A DNA stretch of 64,000 nucleotides from Parapontixanthobacter aurantiacus (GTDB lineage: Bacteria > Pseudomonadota > Alphaproteobacteria > Sphingomonadales > Sphingomonadaceae), in NCBI RefSeq assembly GCF_009827635.1, contig NZ_WTYW01000002.1:186001-250000 (forward strand). Reading direction: 5' to 3'. This document shows positions 1-8,589 of this stretch, piece after piece. Numbering within the stretch: the stretch's first letter is position 1; each line of letters starts with the position of its first letter. The notes under the pieces are model-generated. The model was given only the letters and a program-made list of their open reading frames with translations. It had not been told where the DNA came from and made no database searches. The position numbers and the translations under genes are program-made.

Positions 1-2
1 TC

Positions 3-278
3 GGTCTCGATTCCATCGTCGGCCTCGTTCCGGTGGTCGGCGATTTCATAACCGCCGGGCTGGGCGCCTATATCGTATGGGAAGCGCGCAATCTCGGTCT
101 TCCGAAATGGAAACTGTGGCGCATGGGCGGGCATATTGCGGTCGATACCGCGATTGGCGCCGTGCCCTTGATCGGTGACGCGTTCGATCTCGTCTACAAG
201 TCGAACACGAAGAACCTGCGCATCATCCGGAAACATCTCGACAAACATCATCCGGAAAGCCGCATTCTGGAAGGATAG
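3..278 (+). CDS. DUF4112 domain protein, 5' truncated by window edge
   Basis: The reading frame is open from base 3 and its start lies upstream of the window. The visible 91 residues begin GLDSIVGLVPVVGDF and contain two copies of a hydrophobic-glycine motif (GLVPVVGDFI and GAVPLIGDAFD), with a KSNTKNLRIIRKHL amphipathic tail. This duplicated pattern is typical of the DUF4112 family, small membrane-associated proteins of unknown function that are common in alphaproteobacteria. It ends 38 bp before kynA on the same strand. A GTG at 33 could be read as a start, but the matching residues before it argue for a longer protein. Function unknown. Confidence 0.8.
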   Translation, partial: GLDSIVGLVPVVGDFITAGLGAYIVWEARNLGLPKWKLWRMGGHIAVDTAIGAVPLIGDAFDLVYKSNTKNLRIIRKHLDKHHPESRILEG

Positions 279-316
279 GTTCGACGCAGCGCCGTCACGC
301 GCTATGGACATCGCCT

Positions 317-1120
317 ATGACCAGCCAAAACACCAAGGACGTGACATATTCCGGTTATCTCGACCTCGACCGGATATTGTCAGCCCAGCATCCCGGTTCC
401 GATGCGCATGACGAAATGCTTTTCATCATCGTGCATCAGGCGAGCGAATTGTGGCTAAAACTGTGCCTGCACGAGCTTGAAGCGGCACGAAGCCTCATTG
501 CGAAGGACGATCTGCGACCGGCATTCAAGATGCTTGCGCGGGTCGCGCGGGCGCAGGGGCAGCTGATCGCAAGCTGGGATGTACTCTCGACGATGACGCC
601 CCACGACTACTCGCTGATAAGACCGCATTTGGGTGGCTCGTCGGGTTTCCAGTCCGCCCAGTATCGCCTGATGGAATTCATGCTCGGCGGTCGCAACCCG
701 GACATGATCACGATGCATGAGGCCGTGCCGGAGGTTGCCGAGAGACTGAGGCGGGAAACTGGGCGGGCGAGCATCTATGCGGAGTCGATCCGCCTTTTGG
801 CCGAGCGCGGGCTCGACATCCCGGCGGAAGTGCTGGACCGCGACCCGCAGGCCGCATGGGAACATTCAGGCGCGGTCGAAGCTGCCTGGGCCGAAGTCTA
901 CCGACATCCGAACAAGTTGTGGGATCTTTACGAGCTTGCAGAAAAGCTGGTCGATCTGGAATACCACTTCCAGCGCTGGCGGTTCGGTCACTTGAAGACC
1001 GTCGAACGCATCATCGGTTTCAAGAAGGGCACGGGCGGAACCCCCGGGGTTCCTTATCTGGCGGGGGTGTTAAAACAGGCATTCTTCCCGGAACTTCTCT
1101 CTGTGAGGACGGCGTTATGA
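317..1120 (+). CDS. kynA: Tryptophan 2,3-dioxygenase
   Basis: Haem enzyme that opens the indole ring of tryptophan to N-formylkynurenine, first step of the kynurenine pathway, cytoplasmic. The 267-aa protein carries the family signatures: FIIVHQASELWLK with the active-site His at about residue 40, HLGGSSGFQSAQYR in the middle, and WRFGHLKTVERIIG with the axial haem-ligand His at about 225, followed by the GTGGTPGVPYL loop. Length is close to other bacterial TDOs. It is the first gene of a kynA-kynB-kynU operon: the stop overlaps the kynB start as ATGA, so the genes are translationally coupled. Confidence 0.96.
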   Translation: MTSQNTKDVTYSGYLDLDRILSAQHPGSDAHDEMLFIIVHQASELWLKLCLHELEAARSLIAKDDLRPAFKMLARVARAQGQLIASWDVLSTMTPHDYSLIRPHLGGSSGFQSAQYRLMEFMLGGRNPDMITMHEAVPEVAERLRRETGRASIYAESIRLLAERGLDIPAEVLDRDPQAAWEHSGAVEAAWAEVYRHPNKLWDLYELAEKLVDLEYHFQRWRFGHLKTVERIIGFKKGTGGTPGVPYLAGVLKQAFFPELLSVRTAL

Positions 1121-1758
1121 GCAGTTGGCGATCCGCGCGGCGCATTTGGGACATCTCGCAGGTTTTGCGCTCGGCATTGCCGGTCTGGCCCGGCGATACG
1201 AGCTTTGCGATCGAGCGGACCTGGGAACTGGGCGAAGAGGTTCCGGTAAACGTCTCGGCGCTGAAGCTGTCGACCCATTCGGGCGCTCATGCCGACGCGC
1301 CGCTGCATTATGACGGCGCTGGCGTGGACATCTCTCAGGTCGAACTCGACGCCTATATTGGCGAATGCCTCGTCGTGGATGCGCGGGAAAGCATCGGGGA
1401 AATCGAAGTCGGCGACCTGCCCCATCTCGATTCCGTCGACCGCGTGCTGTTCCGCACGTTCGAGCGCTTTCCGCGGGAGGAATGGGTTACGGATTTCACT
1501 GCGATCGCAGCCGATACGATTCGCTGGCTGGCCGTGCAGGGCGTAAAGCTGGTGGGGACAGACGCACCGTCGATCGACCCGCATGACAGCAAGACGATGG
1601 ACGCCCATCACGCGGTACGCGACGAGGACATGCGCATCCTCGAGGGGCTGGTGCTCGACGACATAGCGCCGGGCCGATACGAGCTGATCGCCCTGCCGCT
1701 CGCCATCGAGGGGGCCGATGCTGCGCCGGTCCGCGCGATCCTGCGGGAACTGGCGTGA
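1117..1758 (+). CDS. kynB: Kynurenine formamidase (arylformamidase)
   Basis: Hydrolyses N-formylkynurenine to kynurenine and formate. The 213-aa protein belongs to the metal-dependent cyclase/KynB family. It shows the metal-binding stretch STHSGAHADAPLHYDG at about residues 48-63, in which the family usually has HxGTHxDxPxH, and the later GTDAPSIDP segment. The ATG at 1117 overlaps the kynA stop, which fixes the start although the frame is open further upstream. The stop overlaps the GTG start of kynU. Position between kynA and kynU supports the assignment. Confidence 0.95.
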   Translation: MSSWRSARRIWDISQVLRSALPVWPGDTSFAIERTWELGEEVPVNVSALKLSTHSGAHADAPLHYDGAGVDISQVELDAYIGECLVVDARESIGEIEVGDLPHLDSVDRVLFRTFERFPREEWVTDFTAIAADTIRWLAVQGVKLVGTDAPSIDPHDSKTMDAHHAVRDEDMRILEGLVLDDIAPGRYELIALPLAIEGADAAPVRAILRELA

Positions 1759-3020
1759 ACTTGCGCGACGAGGCGAAGGCGCTCGACGCGGCTGACGAAC
1801 TGGCACCGTTCCGCGAGCGGTTCCACCTGCCCGAAGGCATCGTTTATCTCGACGGCAATTCCCTCGGAGCGCTGCCGAAACAAACGAAAAAACGTCTCAA
1901 TTCAGTTATTTGCGAGGAATGGGGCGAGGGTCTTATCCGCAGCTGGAACGAGGCGGACTGGATCGACCTGCCACAGCGGGTTGGGGCCAAGATTGCCCCT
2001 CTCATCGGCGCAAAACCCGAAGAAGTGATTGCGTGCGACAGCACTTCTGTCAATCTTTTCAAGCTGATAGCTGCCGCGCTCGCCATGCGGCCCGGACGGC
2101 GCACCATCCTGTCCGAACCGGGCAACTTCCCGACCGATCTCTACATGATCCAGGGGCTCGAAGCGCAGGGTCTCGCGAGACAGAAACTCGTGTCTTATCA
2201 AGAGCTTGAAGCGGCCATCGATGACGACACCGCCCTCCTTCTGCTCACTCACATCCACTACAAGACCGGGCGGATGCACGACATGGCGCGGCTGACGAAA
2301 GCGGCGCATGAGAAAGGCGCGCTCGTCCTCTGGGACCTGTCGCACAGCGTCGGCGCGGTCCCCCTAGAATTGGATGCAAAAAACGTCGATTTTGCAGTGG
2401 GTTGCGGCTACAAATATCTGTGCGGAGGGCCAGGCGCGCCCGCTTTTGCTTATGTCGCACAACGGCACCTAGATGCACCACAAGGATTTCGAGATGGGGT
2501 CAACGGTCAGCAAGGCGCCTTCAGCCAGCCCCTGTCCGGCTGGTTCGGACATGCCGCTCCCTTTGCCTTCGACGACAGCTACGAACCCGCCCCCGGCATC
2601 GATCGATTGCTCGCCGGGACGCCGCCCATTCTCGGGCTGTCGGCACTGGAAGCCGGCGTCGATCTGATCGCCGACATCGGCGTCGAGCGCCTGTGGCAGA
2701 AATCACATCGGATGTCGGAGTTCCTGCGCTCCTGCCTCGCCCAACTCGGCTGTGATCTGGAACTCGTCAGCCCGGCCGATCCGTCGCTGCGAGGCAGCCA
2801 GCTGTCCTTCCAGCACGAGGAAGCCTTCGCGATCTGCCAGGCGCTCATCGCGCGCGGCATCATCGGAGACTTTCGCGCGCCGGACATCCTGCGCCTCGGA
2901 TTTGCGCCTGCCTATCTCACCTTCGCCGACATCGCCCGCACCGCGGAGGAACTGTCCGACATCCTCTCTACCCGAGCCTTCGACCGGCTCGAATTTCGGC
3001 AGCGGCGGGCCGTGACTTAG
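1755..3020 (+). CDS. kynU: Kynureninase
   Basis: PLP-dependent enzyme that cleaves kynurenine to anthranilate and alanine. The 421-aa protein begins at a GTG overlapping the kynB stop (GTGA). It contains YLDGNSLGALP near residue 31, CDSTSVNLFKL for cofactor phosphate binding near 94, and VGCGYKYLCGGPGAP with the PLP lysine at about residue 220. Size fits the family (about 400-420 aa). It completes the three-step anthranilate branch. No hydroxykynurenine branch genes are visible downstream. Confidence 0.96.
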   Translation: MNLRDEAKALDAADELAPFRERFHLPEGIVYLDGNSLGALPKQTKKRLNSVICEEWGEGLIRSWNEADWIDLPQRVGAKIAPLIGAKPEEVIACDSTSVNLFKLIAAALAMRPGRRTILSEPGNFPTDLYMIQGLEAQGLARQKLVSYQELEAAIDDDTALLLLTHIHYKTGRMHDMARLTKAAHEKGALVLWDLSHSVGAVPLELDAKNVDFAVGCGYKYLCGGPGAPAFAYVAQRHLDAPQGFRDGVNGQQGAFSQPLSGWFGHAAPFAFDDSYEPAPGIDRLLAGTPPILGLSALEAGVDLIADIGVERLWQKSHRMSEFLRSCLAQLGCDLELVSPADPSLRGSQLSFQHEEAFAICQALIARGIIGDFRAPDILRLGFAPAYLTFADIARTAEELSDILSTRAFDRLEFRQRRAVT

Positions 3021-3121
3021 GACGCGGCGACCCCTTTATCATTTATTGCGAACGCGACTGCTTGTCAGCATAGTCGCGCCGGACGATACCGGGGCCTGGT
3101 CGAACAGAGGGGAAGTGGCGA

Positions 3122-4156
3122 ATGCGCCCGCATTACGATCCGGATAATCCACCGGAGGTGCCCGACGGCATTTCCAGATCCTCCATGCGCGATTTGCCGT
3201 TCGCGCTGGTCATCACCGATCCCAATCTCGAAGATCATCCGATCATTTTCGTCAACCGGTCGTTCGAGAGGATTACCGGCTACACGGCAGAAATGGCACT
3301 GGGCCGCAATTGCCGTTTCCTGCAGGGCGAGGAGACGGACGAGGCGGCTCGGAAGCGAATTCGCGAGGCGATCGATGCGGAGAAGGAAATCACGCTCGAC
3401 ATCGTGAATTACCGGGCGAACGGGGAAAAATTCCTCAATCTTCTGATGATCGCGCCGCTACGTGACGATGACGGCAAAGTGACCCATTTCCTCGGCATCC
3501 AGTCGGAACATTACGAACAGGCCACCTACGCTGCACGCGCGTCGCAACTCGATGCGGCCCTCCGCGAGATGCAGCACCGCGTGAAGAACCATCTTGCCAT
3601 GTTGTTATCCTTCATCCGGCTCGAGGCGCGTCGCAGCGAAAGCGCGCACTCCTCGTTCGAGGTGCTTGCCAACAGGGTCGAGACCCTGAGCCTGCTTTAT
3701 CACGATCTTTCGTCGGGCGAGCAGGACGGGGTCACCTGCGTGAAGCTGGGCGCCTATGTGTCGCGCGTCTGTTCAACCCTCAACATGCTCGACGGACAGC
3801 GGGACGTCATCGTCAACATCGATGCCGAGGCGATCGAGGCGAAAGTCGAGGCGGCATCGCAGATCGGCCTGCTGGTGTCCGAATTGCTCACCAACGCCTT
3901 GCAACACGCTTTTCCGGATGGCGAGCGGGGCACGGTCGTGGTGCGGCTATGGCAGAACGAGGACGACTGCATCTGCCTGCAGGTGATCGACGACGGAGCC
4001 GGTTTGCCGGAGGATTGCAACTGGCCCGAGGAAGGCAACCTAGGCGCGCGGATCGTGCGTGATCTGGCATATCGCCTCGATGCCGATCTCAGCGTCGACA
4101 GCAGCGAGGACGGAACGCGCGTCAAGATCGCCATTCCCGCCGACGCTTTGCAGTAG
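3122..4156 (+). CDS. LOV-domain HWE/HisKA2-type sensor histidine kinase (EL346-like)
   Basis: Blue-light receptor kinase of 344 aa. Residues about 25-130 form a PAS/LOV domain with the flavin-binding signature GRNCRFLQG; Cys64 is the expected photo-adduct residue. A short linker leads to a HisKA2/HWE kinase: REMQHRVKNHLAML holds the phospho-acceptor His at about 152, SELLTNALQHAF is the N box and VIDDGAGLP the G1 box. Length, domain order and Cys-to-His spacing closely match the monomeric EL346 kinase from Erythrobacter litoralis. No response regulator gene is adjacent, so it is an orphan kinase. An AGGGGAAG Shine-Dalgarno precedes the ATG. Light sensing follows from the family; the output is unknown. 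Confidence 0.93.
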   Translation: MRPHYDPDNPPEVPDGISRSSMRDLPFALVITDPNLEDHPIIFVNRSFERITGYTAEMALGRNCRFLQGEETDEAARKRIREAIDAEKEITLDIVNYRANGEKFLNLLMIAPLRDDDGKVTHFLGIQSEHYEQATYAARASQLDAALREMQHRVKNHLAMLLSFIRLEARRSESAHSSFEVLANRVETLSLLYHDLSSGEQDGVTCVKLGAYVSRVCSTLNMLDGQRDVIVNIDAEAIEAKVEAASQIGLLVSELLTNALQHAFPDGERGTVVVRLWQNEDDCICLQVIDDGAGLPEDCNWPEEGNLGARIVRDLAYRLDADLSVDSSEDGTRVKIAIPADALQ

Positions 4157-4239
4157 ATGTTGCTTGACGAGGTTTGAGGGCAACGGGTCGCCCGATTTCG
4201 GGCGCTGTCTGACGAGGCTTCTATGTCTGAGATTGGGGT

Positions 4240-4297
4240 GGGAAGCGGACGTTCTTATGGGTTTTTTTGCGTTGTGTTTCGAACGTCCAATCTTCCC
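4240..4297. repeat. Imperfect inverted repeat, 15-17 bp arms
   Basis: GGGAAGCGGACGTTC at 4240-4254 is mirrored by GAACGTCCAATCTTCCC at 4281-4297, with two extra bases in the right arm and a 26-base loop containing T7. Neither side is followed by a T-tract, so it is not an obvious terminator. It overlaps the 3' end of the small minus-strand ORF at 4255-4410. Confidence 0.6.
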
Positions 4298-4410
4298 TCC
4301 AAAGATTCCAACGTCTTCGAAATTCGACGCAGATACATGGCGCAGAAGATGACCGCCCCAAATGCTATCAGCTGAGCCAAAGCTAATATCAATATTATAG
4401 CTTGATGCAC
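4255..4410 (-). CDS. Candidate 51-aa single-pass membrane protein
   Basis: Short minus-strand frame beginning with GTG at 4410, with AAAGG eight bases upstream. The product has one clear transmembrane segment of about 20 residues (AIILILALAQLIAFGAVIF) then a basic, heptad-like tail, LRRISKTLESLEGRLDVR. This order of hydrophobic helix, positive stop-transfer and amphipathic tail is what real small membrane proteins look like. Codon use (ATA, TTA, TTG, AGA) is unlike the GC-rich neighbours and may indicate transfer or low expression. I recognise no family. It could be fortuitous, because the patch is AT-rich. Confidence 0.35.
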   Translation of the reverse strand: MHQAIILILALAQLIAFGAVIFCAMYLRRISKTLESLEGRLDVRNTTQKNP

Positions 4411-4635
4411 TGTTGCTGCCTTTCGAAATCAAATGCTCGTGTGAGCGTTTGCCGCAGGTTAGCATCAGGGTCCCGGTCCGCAATCGGGTCGTTACCCATC
4501 ATTTCCCTTTCGGAACGCAAACCGCGTTACCAGCCGTTCTGCTTCAGGACCGCTGTCCGGCAGCGAATGACTAATTTTTACGAGCAGAATGGCCATTCCG
4601 AATGGAAGTCATTCGGTCGCGGGCAGGGACGTGCC

Positions 4636-5340
4636 TTATTCCGGTTCCACCTGACCTCGGTGCTGTAGCTGACGGGCGATCAACCAGAAGAGCAGCGCCC
4701 AGGATGCACCTACGGCCCACCCGGCCAGTACGTCGGACGGCCAGTGCACGCCCAGATAAACCCTGCTCACGCCAACGCCGACGGTCACAATCACAGCGAG
4801 GGCGAGAAAATACACCTTTGTTGCGCGGTTCGGCAGGACGCGGGCGAGCAGCGCAGCAAGGGTGAGGTAGGTTATGGCCGCCATCATCGAATGGCCGCTG
4901 GGAAAGCTGGCGGTGTAGACGAGGGAGTCGTGAGGTACGAGGTCCGGTCTCGTCCGGTCGAACCCTTGCTTGAGCAAAGTACTGACGAGAAGACCACTGC
5001 CGATTGCGCCGAGCACCAGCAACATCGCGCGAACCTTTCCGATCAGCCAAAGATAGCCTGCCACGGAGAAGGTGAGCAGTGTCAGTACCCCAACTCCGCC
5101 AAGCGCGGTGAAGTCGCGTCCCAGCTCTTCGACCCAGAGCGGCCCTATGGGATCGGAAAGGTCGCGCGCGTTTCTCAACGCCAGAAGGATCCGGGAATCT
5201 ATTGCGTGGCTTTCGCCTTCCACCACCTCGTCGGCGACTTCGATGAAGCCCCAGATTGTCAAGGCGAAGCCCGCCATGGCAACAAGCGTCCATGTCTCGA
5301 ATCGTTCGTGCCAGCGGGTGATGAATTCTCTTATGTTCAA
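4636..5340 (-). CDS. PAP2-superfamily membrane phosphatase
   Basis: Integral membrane phosphatidic-acid phosphatase type 2 / undecaprenyl-pyrophosphatase-like protein of 234 aa. The three PAP2 signature blocks are present in order: KQGFDRTRP, PSGHSM with the catalytic His, and SRVYLGVHWPSDVLAG. About six hydrophobic segments flank them. Family members dephosphorylate lipid phosphates or pyrophosphates at the outer face of the inner membrane; the substrate here is not predictable. It lies downstream of, and on the same strand as, the L,D-transpeptidase (193-bp gap), so an envelope role is plausible but inferred. Confidence 0.9.
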   Translation of the reverse strand: MNIREFITRWHERFETWTLVAMAGFALTIWGFIEVADEVVEGESHAIDSRILLALRNARDLSDPIGPLWVEELGRDFTALGGVGVLTLLTFSVAGYLWLIGKVRAMLLVLGAIGSGLLVSTLLKQGFDRTRPDLVPHDSLVYTASFPSGHSMMAAITYLTLAALLARVLPNRATKVYFLALAVIVTVGVGVSRVYLGVHWPSDVLAGWAVGASWALLFWLIARQLQHRGQVEPE

Positions 5341-5533
5341 GATTCTCCTCGCTCGTTGTTACTATGGAGACAGGTTCTCCGCTTAAGAAGCGGCGACTAA
5401 AGAACCAGTCGATCCAATCCTTCTTCTCCGCAGCCCGGCGAAGGGACCGAACTTTCGATCCTTGGCGCTAAAGATGCAACGGGGGCATCGCCCGCGATAG
5501 GCTTTCGTGAGCAACCGCCCCGACAGCGTCTGG

Positions 5534-6658
5534 TCAGACGAACACCACCGGTATGCCGGGGCTCACCGCCTTGGCGAAGGCAGCGGCATCCCAATTTGTG
5601 AGCCGCACGCAGCCATGGCTGGCGCGCTTGGCGACCATTTGCGGATCGGGCGATCCGTGAATTCCGTATCCTTCCTTGCCCAGATCGATCCACGTTCCGC
5701 CAACGGGATTGTTGGGCCCGGGGGGGATGATGAACGTCTTGTCCGGACCCCATTGCTGGTCTTCCGGATCGAAGGTATAATTCGGAGCAGGCGCGATGGC
5801 CGCAACTTCCATTGTCCCGCTGGGACTTGGAAAGTCCGAGCTGCCGATGGTCGCGGGATAGCTGACCACGACATTGCCTGCCTCATCGAGACCGACGACG
5901 CTGTTCTCGCCCTTGCGGATTTCGATCTTCGCGATCTTCGCATCGAGCATGTTATCGCCGTGGCTAACAATGACGAGCTTGGTCCCCGCTTCGGAGAAAT
6001 CGGCATCGGGATTGAGCGCGGTCAGAAAATCCTGATCCATGTGGAAACGCTCGGCCAGCATTTCCTTGGCGTCGCGGTATCCCAGTTTTTCCATGTCCGC
6101 CATTTCGGGGAATTCTTCCGGGATTTTGTAAAACTGTCGCGAGACGTCCTTTTCCGTAATCGTGTAGGTTCGGAAGACGTCGCCGCCGAAATTGCGTATC
6201 AGCGAATCTAGCAATTCTCCGTCTACGCCGGTCCCAGCTGGCAGACCATTCGCCTCGCGATAGTATTCGATTGCGCGCTCGGTGTTGCCGCCCATCCTGC
6301 CGTCGATGACGCCCGGCGAGTGGAAGCTTTTGTCGAGCATGACCTGTACCGCGATCATCTTCTTCGAGCGATCGCCCAGCATGGAGGAGGTGACACCCTC
6401 CGGCAGGGTCAGAGAGAACCGACCATTTTGTTGGCTGGCTTCCGACTGGCTGGCCGCCCCCTCGTCATCATAGCCTTCCCGATCGGTAAAATTGGCGGCG
6501 AAATCGTCTTCGCCTCCCGAACCATCGAAGGAGGAGCGATCGTTTCGGGTATCGGCCTGGGCTGTAGCCGTGTCGTCATCCTCCGCGTTCGATCCCTGCC
6601 CACATGAAATGAGCACGAGGGCTGTCGCGGCGATTGGTGCGATTAGAATATTTTTCAT
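5534..6658 (-). CDS. Lipoprotein L,D-transpeptidase (YkuD domain)
   Basis: Peptidoglycan cross-linking enzyme family. ATG at 6658 gives 374 aa starting with a lipoprotein signal whose lipobox ends ALVLISC (Cys19), followed by an acidic low-complexity linker. A PG_binding_1-like segment (about 110-170, DKSFHSPGVIDGRMGG) precedes the YkuD catalytic domain with GIHGSPDPQMVAKRASHGCVRLTN near the C-terminus, split here as HGSPDP and SHGCVRL; the Cys of SHGC is the nucleophile. The frame stays open further upstream, but the lipoprotein signal fixes the start. Likely anchored in the periplasm. Confidence 0.93.
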   Translation of the reverse strand: MKNILIAPIAATALVLISCGQGSNAEDDDTATAQADTRNDRSSFDGSGGEDDFAANFTDREGYDDEGAASQSEASQQNGRFSLTLPEGVTSSMLGDRSKKMIAVQVMLDKSFHSPGVIDGRMGGNTERAIEYYREANGLPAGTGVDGELLDSLIRNFGGDVFRTYTITEKDVSRQFYKIPEEFPEMADMEKLGYRDAKEMLAERFHMDQDFLTALNPDADFSEAGTKLVIVSHGDNMLDAKIAKIEIRKGENSVVGLDEAGNVVVSYPATIGSSDFPSPSGTMEVAAIAPAPNYTFDPEDQQWGPDKTFIIPPGPNNPVGGTWIDLGKEGYGIHGSPDPQMVAKRASHGCVRLTNWDAAAFAKAVSPGIPVVFV

Positions 6659-6717
6659 GTCAGATGAACGGCACCCCCTGCGCGACGTTCCGAGGAGGTG
6701 CAAACCGGATTCAGCAC

Positions 6718-7326
6718 CTACTCTTCGAGTTCGACGTCCCAGTAGAGCCAGTCGCGCCAGGTCTCGTGCAGGTAGTTGGGTGGAAAACGCTTGCCCTGCT
6801 GCTGCAATTGCCAGCTGGTCGGCTTGATCGGCATTTGCGTGAGGTGCATGTTCGCCTGCTTCGGCGTGCGCCCGCCCTTCTTCATGTTGCACGGGCCGCA
6901 GGCGGTGGCGATGTTCTGCCACGTTGTCTTTCCACCCAGCCGCCGCGGGATGACGTGATCGAAGGTGAGATGCCCCTGGCTGCCGCAATACTGGCAGGTG
7001 AAGCGGTCGCGCAGGAACAGGTTGAAGCGGGTGAAGGCGGGGAATTCCGACGGCTTCACATACTGCTTGAGCGCAATGACGCTCGGGATCTTCATGTCGA
7101 GCGAGGGCGAGTGGACCTGCCGGTCGTAGCTTTCGACGATGTCGACACGTTCGAGGAACACGGCCTTGATCGCGGTCTGCCATGGCCACAGGCTCAAGGG
7201 GTAATAGGATAGCGGAGTGTAATCCGCGTTGAGGACGAGGGCGGGGCAGGAAGCCGGATCGCTGCTCGCATCTTCCATCGCGCTGCGGAAGCGGGCCACT
7301 CTTTCGATCAGTTCGGACTTGAACAC
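6718..7326 (-). CDS. HNH endonuclease
   Basis: About 202 aa with a C-terminal HNH nuclease fold: CQYCG and CGPCN zinc pairs flank the DHVIPRRLGG catalytic block, with the conserved N-terminal block LVLNADYTPLSYYP. Such stand-alone HNH proteins are widely conserved in alphaproteobacteria and their role is not established; they are not linked here to restriction or phage genes. I chose GTG at 7326 because AAGGA lies seven bases upstream. An ATG at 7362 adds 12 residues with no good Shine-Dalgarno. Divergent from gluQ. Confidence 0.88.
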   Translation of the reverse strand: MFKSELIERVARFRSAMEDASSDPASCPALVLNADYTPLSYYPLSLWPWQTAIKAVFLERVDIVESYDRQVHSPSLDMKIPSVIALKQYVKPSEFPAFTRFNLFLRDRFTCQYCGSQGHLTFDHVIPRRLGGKTTWQNIATACGPCNMKKGGRTPKQANMHLTQMPIKPTSWQLQQQGKRFPPNYLHETWRDWLYWDVELEE

Positions 7327-7451
7327 GTCTTGTTCCTTATCTGATTGAACGCAATCGAGCATTTACCAACGAAAGCGTCAAGACCGTTACAGTGGGCCAA
7401 TCCACAAGCATTTGTGCCGATCGCGCCGCCCCGCTATCCGGTCTCTCAACG

Positions 7452-8321
7452 ATGGAAGAAACCGTTCCCGGAACGCAGGTCGTCACCCGCTTCGCGCCCA
7501 GTCCCAACGGGTCGCTGCATCTCGGCCATGCCTATAGCGCGATGATAGCGCACGACCTTGCCGCGAAGCTGAACGGGCGGTTCCTCCTCAGGATCGAGGA
7601 TATCGACGGGCCGCGCTCCCGCCCCGAACTGGCCGAGGCGTTTCGCGCCGATCTTGCCTGGCTGGGGCTTCCTTTCGTCGAGACGCCGCCGCAATCGACA
7701 CGGCTCGACAGCTACCGTGCGGCAGCCGAACGATTGCGAGGGATGGGCGTGCTTTATCCATGCTCCTGCACGCGCAAGGAAGTGCTGGAGGCGGCAACGC
7801 GCGAAGGGCCGGACGGCCCGGTCTATCCCGGAACCTGCAAGGGCAAGGGCATGGAGGACGTCATGGCGGCACCGGATGGGGCGGTGGCATGGCGGCTCGA
7901 CGTCGCGAAGGCGCTAGCGCAGACCGGACCGCTCAGCTGGGAAGACGAGCGCGCCGGCCAGCAGATTGCTGAACCCGAGCGACACGGCGATGTGGTGCTC
8001 GTGCGCAAGGGGCTTCCGGCAAGCTACCATCTGGCCGCGACGCTGGACGATGCGGCGGATGGCGTCACGCTGGTCACGCGCGGGCTCGACCTGTTCCATG
8101 CGACGCATATTCACCGGCTGTTGCAGGCGCTGCTCGACCTGCCAGTGCCGCGCTGGCATCACCACGACCTGCTGTTCGACGAGGATGGCACGAAGCTCGC
8201 CAAACGGCGTGGCTCTGCGGCCTTGTCCGACTTGCGCGGGGCGGGCGTCGACGGGCATGAATTTGTTAAGAAACTGCGCGCCGGGTCATTCCCCGCTGGC
8301 ATTTCGCTCGGTCGACCCTAA
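7452..8321 (+). CDS. gluQ: Glutamyl-Q tRNA(Asp) synthetase
   Basis: Truncated GluRS paralogue that attaches glutamate to queuosine in tRNA(Asp). The 289-aa protein has the class I signatures HLGH (in TRFAPSPNGSLHLGHAYS, stated here in two parts TRFAPSPNG and SLHLGHAYS) and KLAKR as the KMSKS equivalent, plus the zinc-binding CSC...YPGTC pattern typical of GluQ/YadB. The anticodon-binding domain of full GluRS is absent, as expected. The ATG at 7452 places the catalytic core at the usual distance; an upstream in-frame start at 7392 would add 20 unconserved residues. Confidence 0.93.
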   Translation: MEETVPGTQVVTRFAPSPNGSLHLGHAYSAMIAHDLAAKLNGRFLLRIEDIDGPRSRPELAEAFRADLAWLGLPFVETPPQSTRLDSYRAAAERLRGMGVLYPCSCTRKEVLEAATREGPDGPVYPGTCKGKGMEDVMAAPDGAVAWRLDVAKALAQTGPLSWEDERAGQQIAEPERHGDVVLVRKGLPASYHLAATLDDAADGVTLVTRGLDLFHATHIHRLLQALLDLPVPRWHHHDLLFDEDGTKLAKRRGSAALSDLRGAGVDGHEFVKKLRAGSFPAGISLGRP

Positions 8322-8330
8322 ATCATACCT

Positions 8331-8564
8331 ATGCAATACGTCCTCATCGCGATCCTCGTCATCCTCTGCATTCTCGTGGTGGTGTCCCTGATCCGAGGGA
8401 TCGTGGCCTTCCTGCAGAGCACGAAGATGGACCTCGAGAACGACGCGGACGACCAGCGCGCGACCGAGATGCAGATGAAGCAGAACAGCGCGATGTTCGC
8501 TCGTATCAAGTACCAGGCGCTGGCCGTCGTCGTGGTCGCGATCATCCTGATGGTGACGCGCTAG
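8331..8564 (+). CDS. HIG1-domain twin-transmembrane protein
   Basis: 77-aa protein with two transmembrane helices, residues about 3-25 and 60-75, joined by a hydrophilic loop (STKMDLENDADDQRATE). The loop ends in MFARIKYQALAVV, the hallmark of the hypoxia-induced-gene-1 domain. Mitochondrial relatives are respiratory supercomplex factors; the bacterial role is unknown. It sits nine bases after gluQ and 25 bases before the cobalamin adenosyltransferase, so the three are probably co-transcribed. Confidence 0.85.
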   Translation: MQYVLIAILVILCILVVVSLIRGIVAFLQSTKMDLENDADDQRATEMQMKQNSAMFARIKYQALAVVVVAIILMVTR

Positions 8565-8589
8565 ACCGTTTTGCGCTAAGGCGGCGCGG

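Larger units (their letters stand above)
4157..4635. other. 479-bp gap with AT-richer patch, hairpin and candidate small ORF
   Basis: Region between the LOV kinase and the PAP2 gene. Just after the kinase stop there is a CGCCCG-ATTT-CGGGCG hairpin (4189-4204) with no T-tract. Bases about 4250-4440 are clearly less GC-rich than their surroundings and hold a longer inverted repeat and a small minus-strand ORF, both listed separately. Bases 4411-4635 show nothing I can support. Confidence 0.6.
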
